The notes under the pieces were generated by a model. It ran no database searches, was not told the DNA's origin, and was given only the letters and a program-made list of their open reading frames with translations. A stretch of 64,000 nucleotides of DNA from Bacillus swezeyi (GTDB taxonomy: Bacteria > Bacillota > Bacilli > Bacillales > Bacillaceae), in assembly GCF_001969815.1 (NCBI RefSeq), contig NZ_MRBK01000013.1:1-64000 (forward strand), read 5' to 3'. This document shows positions 7,879-18,174 of the stretch, one piece after another. The translations under genes and the position numbers were made by a program. Each line of letters begins with the position of its first letter. Positions within the stretch are counted from its first letter, which is position 1.

Positions 7879-9132
7879 TCAGTAGCTTCTTCCTTTTTTC
7901 TCAAAAGTTGCGGATTCGTATACATCAAGTGCAGCTTGCAGGCCTTTCCCTATCTGAATCCTTGCACCGTGACGAATCAGAACAGCCTCAAGTGCGGAAA
8001 GAACAAATAGAATGTTTTCTTTTCTACAGCTGTATCCCATTGTGCCAATTCTCCATATTTTCCCTTGTAATGGTCCAAATGAACTCGCAATTTCGATACC
8101 AAATTGATCAAGCATCATTTTTCTTACAGATTCACCGTCAATCCCTAATGGAATATTTATACATGTTACCATTGGAAGCTTCCATGCAACATCATTGAAT
8201 AAATCCAAGCCCATTGCTTTTAGACCTTCCATGAGTGCTTTTTCATGATAACGATGTCTAGCAAATCTCTCTTGTAATCCTTCTTGCAAGAGGATACGCA
8301 ATCCTTCACGTAAAGCATAGATCATTGAAGTAGCCTCTGTATGGTGGTTAAGTCTTCTTGGTCCCCAATAATCCTGAAGCTGAGTAAGATCGAAATAATT
8401 ACTGCGGATCGGATGCTGAACATGTACTTGATCATGTTCAGTCGCTACACCTCTTTCCACCTTTTTACGAACAGAGATCAGCTTTTCAATCCGGTCATTA
8501 TAAGTAATTGGTGCCATTCCAGAAGGAACTGATAAGTTTTTCTGTGTACCTCCGATCACGGCATCAAGCTGCCATTCATCAACTTTCAGATCTGTTCCGC
8601 CAATGCTTGCGACCGCATCAACAATACATAATACATCCTGCTCTCGGCAGGCAGGACCAATTTCATCGATAGGCTGCATACAACCAGTTGAAGTTTCGCC
8701 GTGAACAATCGCAAGTACTTTCGGCTTCACTCTTTTCATTTCATCGATAATGACCTGCTGATCAAACACTTCTCCCCATTTACATTCGATAATATGGACT
8801 TCTGCCTCATTTCTCTCAGCAATTTCCGTCAGCAAATGTCCAAATCTCCCATAGATTGGGATTAGCACTTTATCCCCTGGCTCTAATACACTTGTTAATA
8901 CTGCTTCAATACCAGAGCGGGAAGTTCCGTCAACAGGAAAAGCCCATTGATTTTTTGTTTGGAAGAGCTCACGAAGCATCTCCATTGTATCATTCATCAT
9001 TTGAGTGAAAGCAGGGTCAAACTGACCAAGAATTGGGTTACTCATAGCACGCAATACTCTTGGGTCAACTTCTACAGGTCCTGGTGTCATAATTGTACGT
9101 AAAGGTGTGTTCATTTCTGCATAGACTTTCAT
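7879..9132 (-). CDS. pucG: (S)-ureidoglycine-glyoxylate aminotransferase
   Basis: PLP-dependent class V aminotransferase. Known for PucG: it moves the amino group from ureidoglycine to glyoxylate, giving oxalurate and glycine. The 417-aa protein has the N-terminal TPGPVEVDPRVLRAMS, the cofactor aspartate in CIVDAVAS and the Schiff-base lysine in GGTQKNLSVPSG. Length and motifs match PucG rather than generic alanine-glyoxylate aminotransferases, but those are the alternative. AAGGAGGAAATAG-ATG defines the start. It starts 12 bp after the allantoate amidohydrolase stop, so the two are co-transcribed. Confidence 0.9.
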   Translation of the reverse strand: MKVYAEMNTPLRTIMTPGPVEVDPRVLRAMSNPILGQFDPAFTQMMNDTMEMLRELFQTKNQWAFPVDGTSRSGIEAVLTSVLEPGDKVLIPIYGRFGHLLTEIAERNEAEVHIIECKWGEVFDQQVIIDEMKRVKPKVLAIVHGETSTGCMQPIDEIGPACREQDVLCIVDAVASIGGTDLKVDEWQLDAVIGGTQKNLSVPSGMAPITYNDRIEKLISVRKKVERGVATEHDQVHVQHPIRSNYFDLTQLQDYWGPRRLNHHTEATSMIYALREGLRILLQEGLQERFARHRYHEKALMEGLKAMGLDLFNDVAWKLPMVTCINIPLGIDGESVRKMMLDQFGIEIASSFGPLQGKIWRIGTMGYSCRKENILFVLSALEAVLIRHGARIQIGKGLQAALDVYESATFEKKGRSY

Positions 9133-9144
9133 TCTATTTCCTCC

Positions 9145-10392
9145 TTAATAAGCTAATTCATGTAAAACCTTTATTAATAAGTGGATACCTTTTTCTAAAT
9201 CCTCTGTACTCGTATATTCAAAAGGCGAATGGCTCATTCCTTTGTGACTTGGCACAAATAATAAGGATGTCGGGCAGTACTGACCCAAAATCTGAGAATC
9301 ATGACCGGCTCCACTTGTCATTTTCTTAAACGAAAATTTTTCCTTAGTTAAAATTGACTCTGTAACTTTATTCAGCTGTTCGCTCATTTTTACTGGTTTT
9401 TCATTCATCCAATTATCAATATGAAGCTGAGTCTTATAACTGTTTGTAATCGTAGTAAATTCTTTGAACACCTCGTCACAGAATGATGCTAGTACTTCTT
9501 CATCTGGATGGCGTGTATCTATACTAAAGGTCGCTTTTCCCGGAATAACATTAGGGATGTTCGGATCTAATGTTATTTGACCAACGGTACAAACAAGGTC
9601 TGGGGAAGTTTCTTTCGCTTTTTGTAGGAGCGAATAAATCATCTCAGTTGCCGCATGCATCGCATCTTTTCGATAATTCATTGGAGTTGTTCCTGCATGG
9701 TTGCTTTCTCCTGTTACGGTGATCGTAAATCTTTTCTGCCCTACAATATGGCTGACAAGACCGATTGATTTCCCTTCTAGTTCCAACACTTGCCCTTGCT
9801 CGACATGCAATTCTATAAAACAATTAAGATCATTTCGTTTAGAGTTGCGATATTTCCCTTGACCGAACCCCGCTTGCTTCATTGCTTCAAAAAAAGGCGT
9901 ACCCTTTGAATCTTTTAAGTTTTGAATATCTTCAACTGATTTTATCCCGACAATACTTCCTGAGCCCCAATAGGTCATTGGAAAGCGACTGCCTTCTTCT
10001 TCACATAATGAAACAACTTCTATGTTTTTTTTAGGATAACCATATTCTTCTTTTAAATATTGAAGGGCGATTAGTCCGGCGACAACCCCATATGCTCCGT
10101 CATATTTTCCGCCGTTAACAACGGTGTCAATATGAGATCCGGTTAAAATGACTCCTTCTTCTTTTAATGTACCTTCTAATCTTCCAAATAAATTTCCTAC
10201 ATCATCGAAATAGGCGTTAAGTCCAATCTCGTTCATTCGTTGTTCAACTGCCTTTTGAGCAAACAACCAATCATCCGTATACAATGGACGAGTCACTCCA
10301 TTGTTGTCAGTTTTACCAAATGATGCCAACCACTCTACCGTCTCTTCAATTTGTTCGGATAAGGCAGGTGATCTCATCTCATTTTTGATCAA
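9145..10392 (-). CDS. pucF: Allantoate amidohydrolase
   Basis: M20-family metallohydrolase converting allantoate to ureidoglycine, ammonia and CO2. The 415-aa protein has the metal-binding GSHIDTV, CEEEGSRFP and HVEQGQVLE segments of the AllC/PucF/hydantoinase-carbamoylase group, and NHAGTTPM in the dimerisation domain. The start is taken as TTG with AGTAGGGG upstream; an ATG five codons later (MRSPALS) is possible. First gene of the minus-strand operon and divergent from pucR, with 184 bp between them. An N-carbamoyl amino acid hydrolase is the other reading, disfavoured by context. Confidence 0.92.
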   Translation of the reverse strand: MIKNEMRSPALSEQIEETVEWLASFGKTDNNGVTRPLYTDDWLFAQKAVEQRMNEIGLNAYFDDVGNLFGRLEGTLKEEGVILTGSHIDTVVNGGKYDGAYGVVAGLIALQYLKEEYGYPKKNIEVVSLCEEEGSRFPMTYWGSGSIVGIKSVEDIQNLKDSKGTPFFEAMKQAGFGQGKYRNSKRNDLNCFIELHVEQGQVLELEGKSIGLVSHIVGQKRFTITVTGESNHAGTTPMNYRKDAMHAATEMIYSLLQKAKETSPDLVCTVGQITLDPNIPNVIPGKATFSIDTRHPDEEVLASFCDEVFKEFTTITNSYKTQLHIDNWMNEKPVKMSEQLNKVTESILTKEKFSFKKMTSGAGHDSQILGQYCPTSLLFVPSHKGMSHSPFEYTSTEDLEKGIHLLIKVLHELAY

Positions 10393-10576
10393 GTGAATCC
10401 CCTACTCCCCCGCTATGTTGTAACGATACGTTATTTATACATAGCTTGTTATTTACATTGATTTTAAATAATTTCCTTGCTAAAATCATTGACATATATG
10501 TACAACATTTAAGATATTTATTGTATATGTTAAACAAAAAATGGGCAGGCACATCACATAAAGGAGCTTAAAGAAT
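10393..10576. promoter_or_regulatory. Divergent pucF/pucR promoter region
   Basis: Contains promoters for both directions. A TTGACA at 10489-10494 faces pucR, but no good -10 lies at 17 bp. I looked for the B. subtilis PucR box (a TTGGTTAA core) and the TnrA consensus and found neither. Confidence 0.4.
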
Positions 10577-12199
10577 ATGAGAGTAATAGAATTATTAGCA
10601 ATATCTGTATTTCAAGGAGCAAGCTTACGAGCAGGGGAATTAGGGGTTGACCGTGAAGTGAATTCTGTGAATATGATGGATGCCCCTGACATCATCAACT
10701 TTTTAAAGGAAAAAGAATTGCTAGTCACAACTGCTTTCCATTTTAAGGACGACCTAAATTCATTATTAGTACTTATTAAAGAAATGGAAAATCAAGGATG
10801 TTCAGGACTGGGAATTAAAACAAAACGGTTTTTACAAGAAATACCTCAAGAAGCAATTAAGCTTGCAGACGAGCTGAAATTCCCGCTTTTTGAACTTTCA
10901 GTCGATGTATCTTTGGGGGATATTGTAAGTAAATCATTAAGCCATATTCTTGATATTCGAACGAACGAGCTGCATAATGCCATGCAAGCCCATCAGGAGT
11001 TTACGAATCAAGTCATGAGCGGTAAAGGGATTCATGAAATTCTTGGAAGTCTCTCTTCTCTTATTGACTTTCCGGTCGCACTCCTGAACCATCGTTTACA
11101 GCCGATAGGAAATCTGAATAAAAAATTCGATTTTTATAAACATTTTGAGGCTCTTATGACAGATGGTCATCTTTTTCATCATTCTAAAACAACGATGTTA
11201 ACATTCTCTTTATTGGAAAATCAAGAGACGGTAACCCTTTTTCCCGTATACACCCATAAACAATACAGCTTCATTTGTGTAAATGGGCATATTCCCTTTA
11301 CAGATCGTTCCACCATATTAACAATAAAACAGGCGTCAAATGTCATTGCGTTTGAGCTAATGAAAGAAAATGCCTTAAAGCAAAATGCAAGGCGAATTCA
11401 AAATGAGTTTTTCACGAATTTTATTAACGGAACTTTCACGACTACCGAAGAAATCATCAGTCGAGGAAAAGAGTTCAAATTGGAAAATGAGCAACGCTAT
11501 GTTTGTGCAGTTGGTAAAATTGAGGACGAAGATAGGTCGATTACATATGCCGAGTATCAGGCTGAGCAAGACGTAATTTATGGTATGATCGAAGCTGATT
11601 TACCGCATTTTCATCAAAAAGTCCACCTTTTCACTATGGATGATACATATATTATGCTCCTTGAGTTGAAAGACGGGTGGAAATACATGGACGAACCCTT
11701 TGTTTCGTTTTTAAAAGACATTCAATCAAAGATCTCTACACTTTTCCATAAAGATCTTTCATTTGGAATAAGTAATTATGCACAGCAGCTAATCGATGTC
11801 CCTATTTCTTATAAAGAAGCAAAGGATACCCTGTATTACGGTAATTTATCAGGGAAGAAACAATTTATTGAATTTCATCAACCAAAGCAAGTTCCAGAAA
11901 TCTTACGGATGGTTCCTTATGATCAGCTAAAAAAATTCTATATGGATACCTTCCAAGGATTTGTTGATCAACCAAAAAAAGATTATCAAGTCCTGCTACA
12001 TACACTATCTGTTTTTTTAGAAACTCATTGTCAGTTATCCGAAACTGCCAATCGTCTATTTGTCCACCGCAATACGGTAATCTATCGTTTAGAAAAATGT
12101 GAAGAAATCATTGGTAGAAATATAAAAGATCCAGAGGAAACACTTCGATTACGCCTTGCTTTTAGAATTAAGGCGTTAATCAAGGAAACATCAAGATAG
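10577..12199 (+). CDS. pucR: Purine catabolism regulator PucR
   Basis: 540-aa transcription factor. Residues about 1-125 are the PucR N-terminal domain (VNMMDAPDIINFLKEKELLVTT), then a middle CdaR/GGDEF-like region, and the C-terminal PucR helix-turn-helix at about 480-535 (LSETANRLFVHRNTVIYRLEKCEEI). Known: B. subtilis PucR activates purine catabolism genes in response to pathway intermediates, with ureidoallantoate/allantoin-type effectors reported. Here it is divergent from the catabolic operon, so it probably controls that operon and the downstream permease. AAAGGAG precedes the ATG. The sequence is full-length with no damage. Confidence 0.9.
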   Translation: MRVIELLAISVFQGASLRAGELGVDREVNSVNMMDAPDIINFLKEKELLVTTAFHFKDDLNSLLVLIKEMENQGCSGLGIKTKRFLQEIPQEAIKLADELKFPLFELSVDVSLGDIVSKSLSHILDIRTNELHNAMQAHQEFTNQVMSGKGIHEILGSLSSLIDFPVALLNHRLQPIGNLNKKFDFYKHFEALMTDGHLFHHSKTTMLTFSLLENQETVTLFPVYTHKQYSFICVNGHIPFTDRSTILTIKQASNVIAFELMKENALKQNARRIQNEFFTNFINGTFTTTEEIISRGKEFKLENEQRYVCAVGKIEDEDRSITYAEYQAEQDVIYGMIEADLPHFHQKVHLFTMDDTYIMLLELKDGWKYMDEPFVSFLKDIQSKISTLFHKDLSFGISNYAQQLIDVPISYKEAKDTLYYGNLSGKKQFIEFHQPKQVPEILRMVPYDQLKKFYMDTFQGFVDQPKKDYQVLLHTLSVFLETHCQLSETANRLFVHRNTVIYRLEKCEEIIGRNIKDPEETLRLRLAFRIKALIKETSR

Positions 12200-12470
12200 G
12201 TTAAAGCAGATAATTACAAGCAGGATTAACAAGTTAGGCTAAATATCTTTCAAATGAGGTGTTTAGCCTTTAGTTTTAACTAGCTACCGAATGTTAGATT
12301 CCCGGTTTCTCCAATTAAATTTCTCCAAAACTTTTGGTTTCATCCGACGAAAGCTTCCTCGTTTTTTCATCGAAATATTATAAATTTTCAGTTAGGTTAC
12401 ACAAAAAAAAGTTAAAAAATTAGTAAATATGTCAATGACTCAACAGAGAATTTCCTATAAAATTCACTTA

Positions 12471-12487
12471 TGTTATATTTCTTAACA
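12471..12487 (+). promoter_or_regulatory. TnrA/GlnR box 1
   Basis: TGTTATATTTCTTAACA fits the nitrogen-regulator consensus TGTNA-N7-TNACA exactly. Confidence 0.75.
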
Positions 12488-12493
12488 TCAATT

Positions 12494-12510
12494 TGTTAAC
12501 AATGTTCACA
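12494..12510 (+). promoter_or_regulatory. TnrA/GlnR box 2
   Basis: TGTTAACAATGTTCACA also fits TGTNA-N7-TNACA exactly. Its centre is 23 bp from box 1 and about 45-48 bp before the start expected from the -10 at 12535-12540. That is close to the position TnrA uses when it activates. Confidence 0.78.
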
Positions 12511-12603
12511 ATATTTTTTTATGTTAATTTTTTGGATAATTCTAAAAAGACACACTAAAAGAAGGCTACAAAAACCGTACATAGGAAAAGGAGTGTAATT
12601 CAC

Positions 12604-14004
12604 ATGTCTTCAAATTTAGCAAATAAGTTGTCAGAAGAATTACCTTTCAGCCAAGCTACTAATGTAGATGAATCTCTGAAGCCAAAAAACAAAGAAGATC
12701 GGACGGTAAGTCCACTAGATTACATCTTTTTGTGGATTGGAGATGGGGTTAATTTAGGAAATATGACGCTAGGAGCTAGTTTGGTCATTGCGGGAATCGC
12801 AACATTGAATATCTATCAGACCTTTGCAGCAGCAATTATTGCCATTGCGGTTATATCAACGATCTTTGCTTTGAATGATCGTATTGGATATCAAACGGGT
12901 ATTCCTTATGTTATGCAGTTACGAATGTCCTTTGGCTCTAAAGGGTCTGTCATTTCCTCATTATTACGTGGAATTCCGGCGCTCATCTGGTACGGGTTTC
13001 AAAGCTGGATCGGTGGAACTGCCTTAAATGAAATTATGAAAATTGTGACGAATGGTTCTTTTGATAATGCTTTTATTTGTTTTGTCATACTGCAGGTCAT
13101 TCAAATTGTCCTTTCGCAATACGGCTTCCATGCGATTAAATGGGTAGAAACGCTCGTTTCGGTTGTTATTATGCTTGCACTCATTTATGTATTGTATGTT
13201 CTTTTGACTTCTCATTCAGATGTAATTATGGAAAAATGGGTTGATGCAAAAGGTTCTTGGGGATTGCCATTCTTTTCCTTCGTCATGATGTTTATGGGAA
13301 ATTATGCAGCGATTTTCTTAAGTGCTGCAGACTATTCAAGAGAGCTAAAAACTGGTATAAGCAACACAAAACGCGGTCTTTTGTACTTTTTTCCAATTTT
13401 AATCGCTTATGGATTAACCCTAACAATTGGGGCTATGCTCGCTTCTGCAACAGGAATTTCAAATCCTGTAAAATCATTTGCTATTGTGGTCGATAATTCA
13501 TATATTACCCTATTTGTTTCCGCATTTATTGTAATAGGCGCAGTAGGAGTAAATATGGTGGCGAATATTATTCCGCCAACATATGTTATCACATTGATTA
13601 CAAAGTTAAAGTACAAGCCTGCTGTAACCATTGCTGGAATACTGCCATTCGCCTCATTTCCTTGGATTCTTGTAAAAGATTCTTCAGCAGCAGGTCTTGG
13701 AACGTTCATTCTTATTTATTCCGCCTTTTTAGGCCCTATCGTCGCTATTCTATTAGTTGAGTTCTATATTTTAAGAAAACAAAAGATAAATGTAGAAGAT
13801 TTATATAACGAAGACGGTCCCTATTCAGGGTTCAATCCTGCTGCCATCCTTGCTATGCTAATCGGTGCTGGTGCAGCTTTTCTACTAGTGGAACTTGCAT
13901 GGATTATCGGCCTTCTTGTTGGAGGTATCGTGTATCTTCTTTTAACCAAATTCTCCTTTAAAGATTCCAAGTTTAAAAATGGAACAATCTTTGAGAAAAA
14001 ATAG
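12604..14004 (+). CDS. pucI: NCS1-family allantoin permease
   Basis: 466-aa membrane transporter of the nucleobase:cation symporter-1 family, about 12 transmembrane helices. Recognised from the N-terminal DYIFLWIGDGVNLGNMTLGASL and the GNYAAIFLSAADYSRELK segment in helix 6. Known PucI imports allantoin with a cation. GGAAAAGGAG precedes the ATG. It is a single-gene unit with its own nitrogen-regulated promoter region and a terminator near 14112-14140. A cytosine or hydantoin permease is the alternative; the neighbours favour allantoin. Confidence 0.88.
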   Translation: MSSNLANKLSEELPFSQATNVDESLKPKNKEDRTVSPLDYIFLWIGDGVNLGNMTLGASLVIAGIATLNIYQTFAAAIIAIAVISTIFALNDRIGYQTGIPYVMQLRMSFGSKGSVISSLLRGIPALIWYGFQSWIGGTALNEIMKIVTNGSFDNAFICFVILQVIQIVLSQYGFHAIKWVETLVSVVIMLALIYVLYVLLTSHSDVIMEKWVDAKGSWGLPFFSFVMMFMGNYAAIFLSAADYSRELKTGISNTKRGLLYFFPILIAYGLTLTIGAMLASATGISNPVKSFAIVVDNSYITLFVSAFIVIGAVGVNMVANIIPPTYVITLITKLKYKPAVTIAGILPFASFPWILVKDSSAAGLGTFILIYSAFLGPIVAILLVEFYILRKQKINVEDLYNEDGPYSGFNPAAILAMLIGAGAAFLLVELAWIIGLLVGGIVYLLLTKFSFKDSKFKNGTIFEKK

Positions 14005-14111
14005 TTGATTCTTCTAAACCTAGAGGTAAATAAGCCTCTATTCACACATCTGTTGAACAACAACATGCAGAATTTTCTGTAGCATCTAGGCTAGCAACAT
14101 GATTGTATTTG

Positions 14112-14140
14112 GGCAGGTCATTTGATGGCCTGCCTTTTTG
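14112..14140 (+). terminator. Terminator after pucI
   Basis: GGCAGG ... CCTGCC hairpin followed by TTTTT. Confidence 0.65.
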
Positions 14141-14476
14141 GTGAAAGATTTATTTTAATTTGAAAACGAACCTATGCCAAAATCTTGGTCGACTTGTACA
14201 AAGCAGATCTGATTTTGTTGATACTCATTTTCCTTCGTCTCTTTTGTGTTGGAATTTTTATTATATCAATATTTGAATATGCGGCGTCCACATTATTAGC
14301 AATTTAAAATTTTTTGCGCAAATTTTGCACAAAGGCAAACGAAAACCTTTTCTAAAGGTGGCGAAACATGGCCGTCTTTTTCTTACTTGCGCTATCCAGA
14401 ATGATATAAAATAGAAACTTTAATATAAATCGTATACCATTCATAGCCCTTAACGGCTGATCTCGAAATCGCTTCG
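14141..14476. other. Right-edge sequence of the island
   Basis: No gene. It holds the second integrase-tail fragment (14310-14355 on the minus strand) and non-coding sequence leading to the tRNA-Leu fragment at 14477. Confidence 0.5.
14310..14332 (+). repeat. Integrase 3'-end repeat, right copy
   Basis: Second copy of the 1976-1998 tract. Read on the minus strand it gives FAFVQNLRKKF and a stop, so it looks like the tail of a second decayed integrase of the same family. It lies about 145 bp inside the right attachment-like repeat. Confidence 0.55.
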
Positions 14477-14507
14477 GCACGACTCAAAATCTGTTCTTTC
14501 GGGAGTG
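14477..14507 (+). repeat. Right attachment-like repeat, tRNA-Leu fragment
   Basis: Reads GCACGACTCAAAATC then TGTTCTTTCGGGAGTG, against the tRNA-Leu copy at 1799-1830. No other tRNA structure surrounds it. It is immediately followed by a strong hairpin terminator and the chromosomal-type gene at 14579. Confidence 0.75.
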
Positions 14508-14510
14508 ATG

Positions 14511-14547
14511 AAAAAACGTTTCTTACGATCAGTAAGAAACGTTTTTC
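14511..14547. terminator. Bidirectional terminator at island edge
   Basis: Perfect hairpin AAAAACGTTTCTTAC / GTAAGAAACGTTTTT with a 5-nt loop. On the minus strand it serves the gene at 14579. Confidence 0.8.
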
Positions 14548-14578
14548 GTACAATCCGTAAGTTCATTTTCTCAGCATA

Positions 14579-14947
14579 TCATGACGACATTGCAAAGGAA
14601 CGGCATTCCTGGGCGCATTGCAGGCAAGTCTGACCGCATGTTTGCGATTGCTGATCGGGCTGTTGTGAACAGTGATTTCCACAGACTTCACAAATTTTTG
14701 CGCACAGCAAGGCAAGCGATTTTGAAAAGCGGCTGTACCTTGCGATATATTTGGCGGTCAGCGTACATATATCGGCACAATCTCTAAGCATTCTTAATTG
14801 GTCTTTTCTATGTCTCAGATCTTCCCTTGTGAGAACGTAATACTCAGTTAACTCACAAACAGCTTCACAATGCTGAAGCATTTTTAAAACACGTTGGTGC
14901 TGGACGTTCCTTAAATTCGCATGATAGGGAACGGTATGGTCATACAT
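14579..14947 (-). CDS. Cys-rich four-helix copper-binding protein (DUF326 / Csp3-like)
   Basis: 122-aa soluble protein with a Cys/His-rich helical pattern: HCEAVCELT, DCADICTLTAKY, LCAKICEVCGNHCSQ, TCGQTCLQCAQECR. This is the layout of the DUF326/Csp3 four-helix bundle that stores Cu(I) in the cytosol. B. subtilis YhjQ belongs to the family. No signal peptide is visible, which points to the cytosolic form. GGAGGAAATAT precedes the ATG. It lies just outside the right attachment-like repeat, so it may be chromosomal. No copper regulator or exporter is adjacent. Confidence 0.85.
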   Translation of the reverse strand: MYDHTVPYHANLRNVQHQRVLKMLQHCEAVCELTEYYVLTREDLRHRKDQLRMLRDCADICTLTAKYIARYSRFSKSLALLCAKICEVCGNHCSQQPDQQSQTCGQTCLQCAQECRSFAMSS

Positions 14948-15143
14948 TATATTTCCTCCTTCGTTCTATATGATCATTCCAACTTCATCCTATTCATGTG
15001 CACTTGCCTATGCTCTGGGTGTTCATCTATTTTTGTTTCATATCTGCGCCATAGCCTAAGATTTTTGCTTGTGCTTATGATGAATATTGGTTACCGTTAA
15101 GTCATTGAGATTTCACGGATATAGAGAACAGGAGCTGAAACAA

Positions 15144-15908
15144 GTGGAGAAACTGGTGAAGGTCAGAGGAATGACGTTTGGAGAAGGCGCCCCGAAAATT
15201 TGTGTGCCCCTTGTCGGAGAAACACTCGGACAATTGAAAGAAGAAGCGGCTTTTCTGCAGACGCTTGATGCGGATGTCGCCGAATGGCGGGCAGATTTTT
15301 ATGAAGGTGTTGAAGACATTGAGAAGGTGACTGAGGCTTTGTCGGAAATCCGCGGCCTTTTGAAAGAAACTCCGCTGATCTTTACCTTTCGCAGTGCGAG
15401 GGAAGGCGGAGAAAAAGATGTCAGCCCGGAATATTATTTTTCTTTAAATGAAACGGTTATCAAAACAGGGCTTGCCGATCTCATCGATATCGAGCTGTTT
15501 CATGATGAACGGGCTGTGAAAGCAGCGGTGGAAGCCGCACATGCGAATGAAGTGGCAGTCATTATTTCCAATCATGATTTTGAGAAGACGCCGGCCATAG
15601 AAGAAATGATATCCCGCTTGAAGAAAGCGCAGGAATTGGGTGCTGATTTGCCCAAAATTGCAGTTATGCCTGAAACGCCGGCTGATGTGCTCAGGCTGCT
15701 TGAAGCGACGTATACGATGCATGAGCAGTATGCAAAGCGGCCGATTATTACGATGTCCATGGCCGGGAAGGGTGTAGTCAGCCGTTTGGCAGGCGAGGTG
15801 TTTGGTTCGGCCATGACTTTCGGCGCCGCAAAGAAAGTCTCGGCTCCGGGACAGATCGCAGCTGGTGAGCTCAAGAGAATGATTGGTGTTCTGCACGATC
15901 ATTTATAA
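15144..15908 (+). CDS. aroD: Type I 3-dehydroquinate dehydratase
   Basis: Dehydrates 3-dehydroquinate to 3-dehydroshikimate in the shikimate pathway via a Schiff base. The 254-aa protein has the catalytic His144 (IISNHDFEKTP) and Schiff-base Lys171 (LPKIAVMPE), matching H143/K170 of the Salmonella enzyme, plus the C-terminal SAPGQI. A GTG start at 15144 is chosen because AGGAG lies at the right distance and the length then equals the family norm; the frame stays open back to a TTG at 15087 that has no ribosome site. It stands alone; other aro genes are not in the window. Confidence 0.92.
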   Translation: MEKLVKVRGMTFGEGAPKICVPLVGETLGQLKEEAAFLQTLDADVAEWRADFYEGVEDIEKVTEALSEIRGLLKETPLIFTFRSAREGGEKDVSPEYYFSLNETVIKTGLADLIDIELFHDERAVKAAVEAAHANEVAVIISNHDFEKTPAIEEMISRLKKAQELGADLPKIAVMPETPADVLRLLEATYTMHEQYAKRPIITMSMAGKGVVSRLAGEVFGSAMTFGAAKKVSAPGQIAAGELKRMIGVLHDHL

Positions 15909-16112
15909 TCCTGTCAACGGATCTTTCTCCAGAATGGTATTCACTTTTGCTGATCCGATGGAGGCGCTTGCTGCAAGCTGACATGTCCCTTTTTAATTAA
16001 AAGCAGCTTTCATACGTTTTTGTAGTCATTCATTCCTAAAAAGCAGGAATGATTACATTTTAACTTTTCATCATGTGTTCATTGTGTTACCATAGTGACG
16101 AATTAAATAGCA
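15909..16112 (+). other. Spacer before TPP leader
   Basis: No gene. A small hairpin (CATTCCT/AGGAATG near 16031-16052) may end aroD transcription. The thiC promoter must lie near 16060-16110 but is not clear to me. Confidence 0.4.
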
Positions 16113-16206
16113 TTACTAGGGGTGCCCTGCATGGGCTGAGAGAGGAACGAATGCGTTTCTTAACCCTTTGGACCTGATCTGGTTCGTACCAGCGTGGGGA
16201 AGTAAA
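16113..16206 (+). ncRNA. TPP (thi-box) riboswitch
   Basis: Contains the conserved thi-box segments GGGGTGCCC, GGGCTGAGAGA, the CCCTTTGGACCTGATCTGG core and GTACCAGCGTGGGGAAGT. Binding of thiamine pyrophosphate should stabilise the aptamer and favour the terminator at 16266-16299, shutting off thiC. Confidence 0.96.
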
Positions 16207-16265
16207 AGTGATTTGTGCTGATTATTGCGAATTGCCGTGCAATAACGGTGATTTTTACTGACTTT

Positions 16266-16299
16266 AAACCAGGTTCATGAATATGTGCCTGGTTTTTTT
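16266..16299 (+). terminator. TPP-riboswitch expression-platform terminator
   Basis: AAACCAGG ... CCTGGTTT hairpin followed by a T-run, between the aptamer and the thiC ribosome site. Confidence 0.85.
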
Positions 16300-16357
16300 G
16301 TGCTGGTACTGTTCTCAGGTTTAGTCTTGACCAATTTACAGAGGGGAAGGATTTTAA

Positions 16358-18136
<1,779 letters not shown>

Positions 18137-18140
18137 CAAA

Positions 18141-18174
18141 AAAAGCAGATGAAGCGGGGGCCTTCATCTGCTTA
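18141..18174. terminator. Convergent terminator thiC / 18172 gene
   Basis: AGCAGATGAAG / CTTCATCTGCT hairpin with A-rich and T-rich flanks. It overlaps the stop of the minus-strand gene. Confidence 0.8.

Larger units (their letters stand above)
12200..12603 (+). promoter_or_regulatory. Promoter region of the allantoin permease
   Basis: About 400 bp without a gene. It holds a weak hairpin after pucR (AGGCTAAA/TTTAGCCT, 12236-12269), two TnrA/GlnR-type boxes (see separate entries) and a candidate -10 GATAAT at 12535-12540. Confidence 0.7.
1799..14507. mobile_element. Genomic island with allantoin-utilisation genes
   Basis: Visible: the left edge is inside tRNA-Leu(CAA), an integrase remnant follows, and the right edge has a 31-nt imperfect copy of the tRNA segment. 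Genes between are more AT-rich than the thiC-yhc region. Known: tyrosine-recombinase elements, for example ICEBs1 in B. subtilis, integrate at tRNA-Leu genes. Inference: the block came in on such an element and lost its mobility genes. No conjugation, replication or phage structural genes remain. The right copy has one deletion and one substitution, so excision is probably no longer possible. Confidence 0.7.

Noticed and set aside
7717-8198. Plus-strand frames opposite the permease start and pucG
   Set aside because: Antisense to clear genes on the minus strand, no ribosome sites and no recognisable product.
10393-10576. PucR box or TnrA box in the pucF/pucR gap
   Set aside because: No match to the TTGGTTAA-type core or to TGTNA-N7-TNACA was found on either strand.
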